Assembly: GCA_007117235.1 (NCBI GenBank)
Contig: SKGY01000115.1
Location: 1 to 9,618, forward strand
DNA length: 9,618 nucleotides
Reading direction: 5' to 3'
DNA from: Balneolaceae bacterium
Lineage (GTDB): Bacteria; Bacteroidota; Rhodothermia; Balneolales; Balneolaceae
The notes under the pieces were generated by a model. It did not search any database, was not told the DNA's origin, and saw nothing but the letters and a program-made list of their open reading frames with translations. Shown here in pieces: positions 1 to 6,959 of this stretch; position 1 is the stretch's first letter; every line of letters starts with the position of its first letter. The position numbers were made by a program, and so were the translations under genes.

Positions 1-5
1 AACAC

Positions 6-79
6 CCGGCCATAAATGACCGGCACGCATATAATGCCCATTAATGGGCATAACAAACGAGCGAGGGATTTATCCCTCG
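6..79. repeat. Array of three 18-nt hairpins in 28-nt register
   Basis: Three palindromic units occupy 6-23, 34-51 and 62-79. Each is 18 nt, an 8-base arm plus two central bases plus an 8-base arm, and each starts exactly 28 nt after the last. Unit 1 (CCGGCCAT-AA-ATGACCGG) has one mismatched pair. Unit 2 (ATGCCCATTAATGGGCAT) is a perfect palindrome. Unit 3 (CGAGGGAT-TT-ATCCCTCG) has a perfect stem. The stems differ in sequence but all have a GC-rich outer part and an AT centre. Half of unit 2 (ATGCCCAT) recurs at 89-96. The array lies about 95 bases beyond the stop of the leftward GH31 gene, so it could act in transcript end protection or belong to a REP-like intergenic repeat family. No clear U-run follows on the minus strand, so a simple intrinsic terminator is not well supported. 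Confidence 0.6.
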
Positions 80-173
80 TGGATAGTGATGCCCATCCCT
101 GTTCAAAGAATGGAGATTCCGATCTGCATCAGGGTGACTGTATGGCTTCAGGATGACTTTTTATCAGCACACC

Positions 174-1976
174 TCAAAACTCAAACCGAAATTCACTCCG
201 AACATTTGCGGGTTGAGTCCATGGAATCACAACCTCCCTACTCTCCTCATTCCAGAACCATTGGCCGTTCAGTTCTTCGCCGTTAACGGTAATCTCATTT
301 GGACTCTCCATGAACTTAAATCTCAGTCGATAGCTCACTTCGTCCGGCTGGCCCTCAAATCCACGGACCCTGGCGCCAATGGTAAAGGTGGCGTAGCTGG
401 GCTGCTCAAAGTATCGAAATGCTGTTGTTGAGAAAACGCCCTGCCAATAATTCAATGTTTCACCGTCGTCCTTATAGAGCCTGAATGTACCTGAGCTTCC
501 GGTGTAGATTACAATATCCAGCTCGTCACCGTCGCGTTCTTTTTTTGCTATTGGAATGATCGATCCCGCCCTGACAAAAACAGGAATGCGGTCAATTGGT
601 GTGTTTACAGCCCATGTTTGACCGCCATCAAAACGCTCGCCGTCCCAATAGCTGTACCATATTCCATCAGGAAACCAAACAAACCGATCTTCTGCACCCT
701 CTTCAACTACAGGAGCAACAAGCAGCTCGTGGCCAAACAGGAATTGATTTGGATGGTTTGTAGTACCGGTGACGTGCTTAACCCGTGCTGTCCGCGACCT
801 GAGCGTGTAGCTGTAGATGTAGGGAAAAAGCTCTGTTCTGAGTGATGAATAAAATTTGAGCTGATCAAGTACTCGCTCATTGATCTCTGCGGACGGAAGC
901 GTAACTGTCATCAGCGTATTGAACGCTGAGAACTGAATCCACCGCTTCATCAGCTCATCATTTGGTGTCATTGAATCGAAACTCAATCCCCACTCAGGCA
1001 TCGCGGTGAAATAGGGAATTTCATATAGGGGTTCGGCAGGGTCGGACAGGTAGGCGATCTGACGTTTCAATTGATCAAATCCTGTGAGTTCTGAATCCCT
1101 AAACCACAGCGCCGGATAACGTTTGATCTCTGCGTTGTTAAGTTCAACCGCATTGGCAAGAAAGAATCCGCGGAGGTTGTCATCACTTTTCGAAAATTGA
1201 AATAGATCAGAAAGATCTTCGATATCCTCAGCAAAATCGATCACATTCAGGTTGTGAATTGAATCAACATGCTCATAATAGCCACTTTGATCCCACCAAT
1301 GGCTGATGTGAATACCCGCTTCAGTCAGACTGTTGTATTGATCTGAGTTACCACCGGCAATGAGCCCGAACGCACTTGCGGGCGGAATCTCAACATAATG
1401 GTCCCGTTTCACTGCTGTGGGATCTACTCTCGGATTTGACGTCGGTATCAACCCCATTCCCCGGGGTGGATTTTCGCCATTCAATGACATATGAAGCCTC
1501 CCAATTTTAATACCCTCTGCCCCGCCTGATTCCACAGAGATGGTATAAACTCCGGGTCTGTCTGCATCAACAATAATCGGGAGTCCGTCCGAATCACGGT
1601 TCAGCCACCTCAATCGTTCATGATCAGGAATCTCAACTCTTGATCTGGAAATAATAATTCCTTGGTTGTCTGTGATCTGAATGATCGGATGCCGGTCTGA
1701 TGCACCCTGCTCTCGTCCTGCAAGTAACCAAAACTCATAACTCCCCGGCGTTTGGAAATAGGCGCTCATAGAGATAGATCCGCTTCGATTTTCGAGCTTT
1801 TCAGAAATCAGGTAAGAGTATAGTTGTGTTTGAGAAGCCAACCAGCCGCCTGTGGGAAGAGCTACAGACGGATTAATGGAAACAACTCCTTCCACTTCAT
1901 AAAAATCAGATTCCGGCAGAGATGTACAGGAAGCAATCAGGAATGAGAGCGGAAGGATGATGTAGAGAATTTTCAT
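174..1976 (-). CDS. GH31-family alpha-glycosidase-like lipoprotein with shortened catalytic barrel
   Basis: This 600-residue protein has a lipoprotein signal peptide (hydrophobic residues 3-16, lipobox IASC with Cys17), so the mature protein should be membrane-anchored and outside the cytoplasm. Residues about 25-165 look like the N-terminal beta domain of a GH31 subgroup. Residues 190-209 resemble the entry into its barrel (IPPASAFGLIAGG). Residues 268-294 (RGFFLANA, then KRYPALWFRD) and 341-352 (ELMKRWIQFSAF) match the acid/base region and the following helix. Residues 383-476 (LFPYIYSY, LLVAPVVEEGA, RIPVFVRAGSIIP) are the typical GH31 segment after the barrel, followed by a beta-rich tail. 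Family members hydrolyse alpha-glycosides with retention, using two aspartates; candidates here are Asp247 and Asp294. Only about 40 residues separate the barrel entry from the putative nucleophile, where I expect well over 100, so activity is doubtful. The gene follows HU on the same strand after 101 bases. Family assignment is fairly sure; substrate is unknown. Confidence 0.8.
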   Translation of the reverse strand: MKILYIILPLSFLIASCTSLPESDFYEVEGVVSINPSVALPTGGWLASQTQLYSYLISEKLENRSGSISMSAYFQTPGSYEFWLLAGREQGASDRHPIIQITDNQGIIISRSRVEIPDHERLRWLNRDSDGLPIIVDADRPGVYTISVESGGAEGIKIGRLHMSLNGENPPRGMGLIPTSNPRVDPTAVKRDHYVEIPPASAFGLIAGGNSDQYNSLTEAGIHISHWWDQSGYYEHVDSIHNLNVIDFAEDIEDLSDLFQFSKSDDNLRGFFLANAVELNNAEIKRYPALWFRDSELTGFDQLKRQIAYLSDPAEPLYEIPYFTAMPEWGLSFDSMTPNDELMKRWIQFSAFNTLMTVTLPSAEINERVLDQLKFYSSLRTELFPYIYSYTLRSRTARVKHVTGTTNHPNQFLFGHELLVAPVVEEGAEDRFVWFPDGIWYSYWDGERFDGGQTWAVNTPIDRIPVFVRAGSIIPIAKKERDGDELDIVIYTGSSGTFRLYKDDGETLNYWQGVFSTTAFRYFEQPSYATFTIGARVRGFEGQPDEVSYRLRFKFMESPNEITVNGEELNGQWFWNEESREVVIPWTQPANVRSEFRFEF

Positions 1977-2077
1977 GAGCCGAATCTATCAAAATCATTT
2001 ATCAATCGCATGAAATTGCGAGACACCTGATTCTGAAACCAGCCTTAAAGAACCATGAATTTGTGCACTAAAAGAGC

Positions 2078-2362
2078 TTAGCTGTTAGACTCGTTAACAA
2101 CCTGTTTGAAATCTTTAGACACTTTGAGCATCGGTACATACTGCTCAGGCACGATCACTTCTTCGTTAGTCTTAGGATTTCTGGCAACACGCTGAGCACG
2201 CTTCACCACTTTAAAACTACCGAAGCCTCTCAGCTCGATGGTTTCTCCACGCTTCATGGCGTCAATCACCGTGTCCATAAAACCTTTTACCACGGCTTCT
2301 GTTTCTACTTTTGTAATTCCTGTCGCGGACGAGATAACGTCAACAATATCAGCTTTAGTCAT
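2078..2362 (-). CDS. HU/IHF-family histone-like DNA-binding protein
   Basis: This 94-residue protein has the standard length and layout of HU: an N-terminal helical dimerisation region (MTKADIVDVIS to about residue 38) and then the beta-arm core. The family signature spans residues 48-65 (GSFKVVKRAQRVARNPKT). It includes the RNP triplet at 61-63, whose proline sits at the arm tip and intercalates into DNA in known HU structures. The C-terminal part (VPMLKVSKDFK, 76-86) replaces the usual P-x-FKxGKxLK pattern with a closely similar one. HU dimers bind and bend DNA with little sequence preference and help compact the nucleoid. HU and IHF subunits cannot be told apart from sequence alone, so no gene symbol is given. 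The gene is divergent from the symporter gene, with 196 bases between them, and lies upstream of the GH31 gene on the same strand; a shared transcript is possible but not shown. Confidence 0.95.
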   Translation of the reverse strand: MTKADIVDVISSATGITKVETEAVVKGFMDTVIDAMKRGETIELRGFGSFKVVKRAQRVARNPKTNEEVIVPEQYVPMLKVSKDFKQVVNESNS

Positions 2363-2405
2363 AACTTATAAACCTATCATTTTTTTTAATCTGCTTGATT
2401 GTAAA

Positions 2406-2430
2406 GGGTTAACCCGAATCCAAATGGATT
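2406..2430 (-). promoter_or_regulatory. Two small symmetric elements in the probable HU leader
   Basis: GGGTTAACCC (2406-2415) is a perfect 10-base palindrome. It is followed one base later by AATCC-AAAT-GGATT (2417-2430), a 5-base stem with a 4-base loop. Both lie 44-68 bases upstream of the HU start and downstream of the candidate HU promoter, so they would be in the 5' untranslated region. They could be an operator or a leader structure. The symmetry is visible; any function is inference. Confidence 0.3.
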
Positions 2431-2440
2431 TAGCCTTCGG

Positions 2441-2467
2441 AAAATGTAAAGAGAAAAAGATTATCAA
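2441..2467 (-). promoter_or_regulatory. Candidate Bacteroidota-type promoter for HU
   Basis: Read on the minus strand, TTG (2467-2465) is followed after 16 bases by TACATTTT (2448-2441). The Bacteroidota sigma factor prefers TTTG near -33 and TAnnTTTG near -7, so the -7 box matches 7 of 8 positions. The spacer is slightly short for that consensus. The predicted transcript start near 2434 would leave a leader of about 70 bases before HU. This rests on consensus matching in AT-rich sequence, where chance matches are common. Confidence 0.3.
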
Positions 2468-2558
2468 TCGTTCATTTCATATCTAATTTTCACAAAAATT
2501 TTGCTAAATCTTTTATACATTCGGTACTGATTTTAACCTGAATGACTAAAACACATCT

Positions 2559-4286
2559 ATGGAAACGTTTGAACGAATCATTTTTACCCTCGAAAGTCTT
2601 GTATGGAGTTTCCCTGAGTCCGTTTTTGGATATCAGTCGCTGCCCCTGCTCGTCGTCGTTATTCTCGGATTCGGTATTTTTATTACAGTGCGCCTTGGAC
2701 TAATACAGATTTTTCAGTTTAAAGAAGCGGTCAACGTTTTAACAGGTAAATATGATGATCCGGACGATACCGGAGACATTAATCACTTTCAGGCACTGAG
2801 TACTGCGCTCTCAGCTACGGTTGGCGTAGGTAATATTGCCGGGGTTGCGCTTGCCATTCACATTGGTGGTCCGGGCGCTCTCTTCTGGATGTGGGTCACG
2901 GCTGTATTTGGTATGGCTATTAAATATACCGAATGTACTTTGGGTGCCTATTACAGAACCGAGAACAAAGATGGTACCGTATCCGGTGGTCCAATGTACT
3001 ATATAGAGAAAGGCCTCGGCCCAAACTGGAAGTGGCTAGCTGTTCTATTTGCAATTTCCGGCTCTATCTGTGCGCTCCTTACCGGTAACGCAATTCAGGC
3101 TAATACACTTGCCGATGTGATGAACACGGAGTTCAACATTCCGCTCTACATCACAGGTATGATCACGGCATCACTTGTGGCTGCTGTAATTCTTGGGGGT
3201 ATCAAACGAATTGGTGCGGTAACCGCAAGGTTGGTTCCAATAATGGCGATTATGTATGTATTTGGCGGACTCGTGATTCTGCTCCTCCACTACGATCAGG
3301 TCATCCCCGGTTTTGTAACCATTCTCTCAAATGCATTTAATCCACAAGCCGGTGTGCTTGGTGTAGGGTCAGGAGCACTTATTTTCACGCTCAGCTATGG
3401 TGTTCAGCGTGGTCTATTTTCAAACGAGGCGGGACAGGGTTCTTCACCCATTGCGATGTCGGCCAGTAAAACAAAAGAGCCTGTACACTCCGGTCTTGTA
3501 GGACTTCTCGGCCCATTCATCGACACACTTGTTGTATGTACTATTACAGGTCTTGTAATTGTTGTGACCGGTGCATGGGACTCTTATCACAAATCAATTG
3601 TGAATCCGTCAGAAGGCAATATTTCATACACGCTGAATGTCTCAGTCCCGGAACCTGTATCGCCGGATGAGTTTGTTCTGGTTTTTGAAGATGGTTTACC
3701 TGTTAACGGCCAGATGTTACGATACAACATTCCTGTAGATACCATGTTTGTTGACTCTGACTATTCCACTCCTTTTACAGGATCCATTCAACTCATCACT
3801 GCACGAACTGATATTGCACAAGTCGCAGATGAAGGTGAAATTGCTTTCAGCAGTGCGGGCACGGTAGTTACTGACGATTCGGGTAATGTGCTCGGCAACC
3901 TCTATGGAGGTGTTATTGAAAATGTGGCATCACTAACCTCTGCAGCCTTTGCCGTTGGTTTAGCACCGTTAATGCCGGGGGGCCAGTATCTGGTTACCAT
4001 TGCCGTTTTCTTCTTTGTGATCTCCACATCCATTAGCTGGAGTTACTATGGCGAGCGATCCATCCACTATCTGTTTGGACAGAAATCAATCTTTTCCTAC
4101 CGAATGGTATTTGTTGCCATGCACTTCCTGGGGGCTATTGTTTCTGTGAGTGTGGTATGGTCATTTGGTGATGTGATGCTCGGAATTATGGCACTTACCA
4201 ATATTATTGGTTTGATTGCGCTGTCGAAAATTATTTACGGCATTACGCAGACATATTTGAAGAAGCAGAAAGAGAATAATTCATAA
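2559..4286 (+). CDS. Alanine/glycine:cation symporter (AGCS family) with a soluble insertion
   Basis: This 575-residue membrane protein belongs to the AGCS (sodium:alanine symporter) family, which couples uptake of alanine or glycine to Na+ or H+ entry across the inner membrane. Family hallmarks are clear: the unwound-helix region ALSATVGVGNIAGVA (83-97), the signature with GGPGALFWMW (103-112) and KYTECTLG (122-129), SGGPMYYIEKGLG (142-154), and GLFSNEAGQGSSPIAM (285-300). The closing helices contain STSISWSYYGERSIHYLFG (489-507). About ten hydrophobic segments are visible. Family members usually have 450-490 residues. The surplus is one hydrophilic block at about 341-455, rich in Asp, Ser, Val and Pro, between the helix ending GLVIVVTGAW and the helix starting near SAAFAVGL. 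It begins the rightward cluster, 11 bases before upp. No Shine-Dalgarno sequence precedes the ATG. Confidence in the family is high; the preferred amino acid and coupling ion are not decided by sequence. Confidence 0.93.
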   Translation: METFERIIFTLESLVWSFPESVFGYQSLPLLVVVILGFGIFITVRLGLIQIFQFKEAVNVLTGKYDDPDDTGDINHFQALSTALSATVGVGNIAGVALAIHIGGPGALFWMWVTAVFGMAIKYTECTLGAYYRTENKDGTVSGGPMYYIEKGLGPNWKWLAVLFAISGSICALLTGNAIQANTLADVMNTEFNIPLYITGMITASLVAAVILGGIKRIGAVTARLVPIMAIMYVFGGLVILLLHYDQVIPGFVTILSNAFNPQAGVLGVGSGALIFTLSYGVQRGLFSNEAGQGSSPIAMSASKTKEPVHSGLVGLLGPFIDTLVVCTITGLVIVVTGAWDSYHKSIVNPSEGNISYTLNVSVPEPVSPDEFVLVFEDGLPVNGQMLRYNIPVDTMFVDSDYSTPFTGSIQLITARTDIAQVADEGEIAFSSAGTVVTDDSGNVLGNLYGGVIENVASLTSAAFAVGLAPLMPGGQYLVTIAVFFFVISTSISWSYYGERSIHYLFGQKSIFSYRMVFVAMHFLGAIVSVSVVWSFGDVMLGIMALTNIIGLIALSKIIYGITQTYLKKQKENNS

Positions 4287-4297
4287 CTGAATAATTG

Positions 4298-4930
4298 ATG
4301 CAGAGTAAGCAGGTTACCGTTATTGATCACCCTATTGTTGCCAGAGATCTTAGTATTCTCCGGCAATCAGACACTGACACGGCCGGTTTCAGGGCAGCAA
4401 TGGGGCGTATCGCTACGATACTTGCTTATTTTTCACTCAAAGAGCTGCCTCTTCGGGAGGTTACAATTCAAACTCCCATCACGAAAACCCGTGGCTACGA
4501 AATCGATACAGACATCGTTGTTGTTCCGATTTTGCGAGCCGGTCTCAGTCTGGTTGATGCCATCATCAATTTTATACCCGATGCGCGGGTTGGTCACCTT
4601 GGCATGTATAGAGACGAAACCACTCACGAACCCGTTGACTATTATTCCAACCTCCCGGGCGGACTTGAAAATGCCATGACACTTGTTGTGGATCCCATGC
4701 TCGCCACCGGTGGCAGTGCTGATGACGCCATCGGGTTTCTGAAAAAACAGGGAGCTAAAAATATTCGATTTATATCCTTAATTTCTGCACCTGAAGGGTT
4801 AGAACGAATCACAAAGAAATATCCTGATGTATCAATTATCACCGCGGCCGTGGATGAAAAACTTAACGACGATGCGTTCATCGTTCCGGGACTGGGCGAT
4901 GCAGGTGACAGGTATTTCGGTACTTCGTAA
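4298..4930 (+). CDS. upp: Uracil phosphoribosyltransferase
   Basis: The enzyme joins uracil to PRPP to make UMP in pyrimidine salvage and is cytoplasmic. From the ATG at 4298 it has 210 residues, the usual length. An in-frame TTG lies directly before it at 4295 (TTGATG), but the ATG is the better start. Visible motifs are PILRAGLSLVDA (77-88), the PRPP-binding loop DPMLATGGSADD (132-143), and the uracil-binding C-terminal motif GDAGDRYFGT (200-209). The early DHPIVARDLSILR (10-22) corresponds to the conserved HPLV.. opening of this family. It starts 11 bases after the symporter stop and its last 32 bases overlap the lptC start, so translation of the neighbours is probably coupled. No residue typical of the active site appears to be missing. 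Confidence 0.96.
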   Translation: MQSKQVTVIDHPIVARDLSILRQSDTDTAGFRAAMGRIATILAYFSLKELPLREVTIQTPITKTRGYEIDTDIVVVPILRAGLSLVDAIINFIPDARVGHLGMYRDETTHEPVDYYSNLPGGLENAMTLVVDPMLATGGSADDAIGFLKKQGAKNIRFISLISAPEGLERITKKYPDVSIITAAVDEKLNDDAFIVPGLGDAGDRYFGTS

Positions 4931-5471
4931 TCTTCTCCCGCTCTCCATTCTCTCTATCCTCATTGCAGGTGCCTGCTCTGATCTTTCAGAATATGACAGC
5001 GAGCAGGTTCGAACCTCACTTCAGGACTCCCTTATCTACACTACCGAAAGCTGGGATGTTGAGATGGTTCTGATGAAAGAGGGCAGCGCAAGAATATTAA
5101 TAGAAGGCAGCTACGCTATTACCTACCACACGCCCGATCGAAAAGAGACTCAAATTCAGGGACCGGTTTACGTTCAGCTTTTCGACACACTCGGCAATGT
5201 GGAAACTGAAGCCTGGAGTAAAAGGGCAGTCTATTTTGAGGTTCGAAGTGAATTTGAACTTTACGATTCTGTTCAGGTTTTAACAAATCAACAGAGAGAG
5301 ATGTACACAGATTTTCTGGTTTGGACTGAGCAAACAGACAGAATCACATCTCCGCGATTTGTTACTATCATCACCCCTACCGACAGCATTGCAGGTCGTG
5401 GTTTTGACGGGCTTACCGACCTCACCGAATACACCATTGACGAAATAAGCGGGCGGCTGCAGGTTGATTAA
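4899..5471 (+). CDS. lptC: LptC-like LPS export lipoprotein
   Basis: This is a 190-residue protein if it starts at ATG 4899, inside the end of upp. The frame is open further upstream (ATG 4827), but that start would give a 24-residue hydrophilic extension before the signal peptide. After GTG 4905 no ATG, GTG or TTG occurs before the lipobox, so the true start must overlap upp. The N-terminus has a hydrophobic segment and a lipobox-like AGAC with Cys26. The mature part shows the LptC beta pattern: a SKRAVYFEV strand (107-115), LVWTEQTDRITSP (140-152) and GRGFDGLTDL near the end (166-175). LptC receives lipopolysaccharide from the LptBFG transporter and passes it to LptA in the periplasm; Bacteroidota versions are lipoproteins. 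The adjacent OstA-like gene supports the call. LptC homologues diverge strongly, so the family rests on pattern and context. Confidence 0.85.
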   Translation: MQVTGISVLRNLLPLSILSILIAGACSDLSEYDSEQVRTSLQDSLIYTTESWDVEMVLMKEGSARILIEGSYAITYHTPDRKETQIQGPVYVQLFDTLGNVETEAWSKRAVYFEVRSEFELYDSVQVLTNQQREMYTDFLVWTEQTDRITSPRFVTIITPTDSIAGRGFDGLTDLTEYTIDEISGRLQVD

Positions 5472-6892
5472 TGAACAGATTTCAACACTGCATATGGATT
5501 ATTGGCTGCTTAGTGATGTTTTCGCTCTCTGCTTTTCCTCACTCCACATCTGCACAAAGTCTTGTAAATATCATCCAGGCCGACCGGCTTGACGGGGGCT
5601 TTGTAAACGGTCAGGCCGTTAGAAAATTAATTGGCAATGTGAAACTTTCAACGGATGACATGGTGATGGATGCGGACAGTGTTTATCAGTTTACCGGACG
5701 AAATCTCCTTCACGCATTTAATGTGCAAATTGAGACTGATGATGAGATGATATGGGCGGATACCATCTTTCACAACACCCGCACAGACTTCAGTGAACTT
5801 AGGGGCAGGGTAATTATCTCATCAGAGAATAACACATTGTTTAGTCAGGCTGTGGATATAAACAATCCTGCTGATCTGGCCATATTCAACAAACCTGTTC
5901 GATTCGAAGATGACCGAGGCAGACTGATTGCACAATCCGGACTCTACTATCAACGACTAGACAGCGCCGTATTCAGGGGCGATGTGCAACTGGCTGACAG
6001 CACTCAGTACCTTGAATCAGACTCTCTATTTATGAATCGATCAAGTGATTTGTACGAGCTTTTTGGAAGGGTTTATGCTGAAGACTATGAGGACAATGTG
6101 ATCTTTACCAGCGACTATCTCTATGCCGACTCAACCGGTTACAGACTGCTCACCGGCGATGAAGTGTGGCTGATGGAGGTGAGTGAAAGTGAAGCTGACA
6201 CAACTCATCTGCTTTCACGAAAAACTGAACTCTTTGAAAGTGATACACTCTCCACGATGTACGCCTATGAAAATGTGCGGATCTGGTCCACAAAATTTAC
6301 TGCAATTGCCGATACATCGCTCTTCAGAGACGATATTGAGCAATTCATACTTCGATCAAACCCCATTCTCTGGCAGGATAATATGCAGCTTACAGGACCT
6401 GTGATTGAGGCTTACCTTGAAAATGACGAGATCAAATTTTTATCATCCTACGTCAGGCCAATAGCCGTTCAGCAGGATACAATAACAGGGCGTCTGCATC
6501 AGATGACCGGAGACACACTCCACGCATTTTTTGAGGATGGTGCTGTAGAGGAGATCCGTGTTTTTAATAACTCAGAAATTCTTTTTCATGTTAAAGATGA
6601 AGATGACGAGCCTGATGGACTTATTGAGCTGATTGCCGCGGGGGCTTCAATCATGTACTTTTTAGATGGAGAGTTTGATTTCTTTAAAGCCGTGCAAAAT
6701 CCCGACGGCTCCTGGTTGCCCGAAGATCCGGCCAATATCGACCGTAAACTTGATAATTTCAGATGGGACCCGGATTTAAACCCGGCCAGGCCATTAATCA
6801 ACATTCGCAGACTCGCTGAGATCCCTGATGAATTACCCTTTGTTCTGCCGCCAAGATACCTGAACCATCTGCGGTCGGTTCTGTCTGAGTAA
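5471..6892 (+). CDS. OstA/LptA-like LPS transport protein
   Basis: This 473-residue protein has a Sec signal peptide (hydrophobic residues 8-22, predicted cleavage after STSA at 28). The mature protein is almost wholly beta, built of repeated short strands in the OstA style: a GNVKLSTDDMVMDADS segment (55-70), then GRVIISS (112-118), FRGDVQLADSTQYLESDSL (168-186), and FGRVYAEDY (198-206) followed by FTSDYLYADS (212-221). These alternate a barrier strand with target-element phrases, as in the beta-jellyroll of LptA. It is far longer than the roughly 180-residue proteobacterial LptA but fits the OstA-like proteins of Bacteroidota. It probably bridges LptC to the outer-membrane LptD. The stop of lptC and this ATG share one base (TAATG), which implies coupled translation. 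The C-terminal 90 residues, ending in a Pro/Arg-rich stretch, are not clearly part of the repeats. Confidence 0.83.
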   Translation: MNRFQHCIWIIGCLVMFSLSAFPHSTSAQSLVNIIQADRLDGGFVNGQAVRKLIGNVKLSTDDMVMDADSVYQFTGRNLLHAFNVQIETDDEMIWADTIFHNTRTDFSELRGRVIISSENNTLFSQAVDINNPADLAIFNKPVRFEDDRGRLIAQSGLYYQRLDSAVFRGDVQLADSTQYLESDSLFMNRSSDLYELFGRVYAEDYEDNVIFTSDYLYADSTGYRLLTGDEVWLMEVSESEADTTHLLSRKTELFESDTLSTMYAYENVRIWSTKFTAIADTSLFRDDIEQFILRSNPILWQDNMQLTGPVIEAYLENDEIKFLSSYVRPIAVQQDTITGRLHQMTGDTLHAFFEDGAVEEIRVFNNSEILFHVKDEDDEPDGLIELIAAGASIMYFLDGEFDFFKAVQNPDGSWLPEDPANIDRKLDNFRWDPDLNPARPLINIRRLAEIPDELPFVLPPRYLNHLRSVLSE

Positions 6893-6959
6893 AGTCTGAT
6901 GTATTTCCGAGTTTCACTATTTATATGTAAAATTTTCAATATCAAACCACGCAAGATAT

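Noticed and set aside
6..79. CRISPR-like array, because of the 28-nt period
   Set aside because: The repeating units differ in sequence, the gaps are only 10 bases, and there are no cas genes; only the geometry repeats.
44..431. Two short rightward open frames (44-286 and 153-431)
   Set aside because: They overlap the hairpin array and the 3' end of the GH31 gene on the other strand, have no recognisable domain, and overlap each other in different frames.
2501..2523. Promoter for the symporter gene (TTG 2501, TACATTCG 2516-2523)
   Set aside because: The -7-like box is a fair match, but the spacing from TTG is only 12 bases, too short for the Bacteroidota consensus, so I do not call it.
4827..4898. 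Longer lptC start at ATG 4827
   Set aside because: It would add 24 hydrophilic, Trp/Arg-containing residues before the signal peptide and a 104-base overlap with upp; ATG 4899 gives a normal lipoprotein signal.
6586..6954. A 122-residue leftward frame over the end of the OstA-like gene
   Set aside because: Ser/Gly-rich antisense shadow with no motif and no plausible signal.
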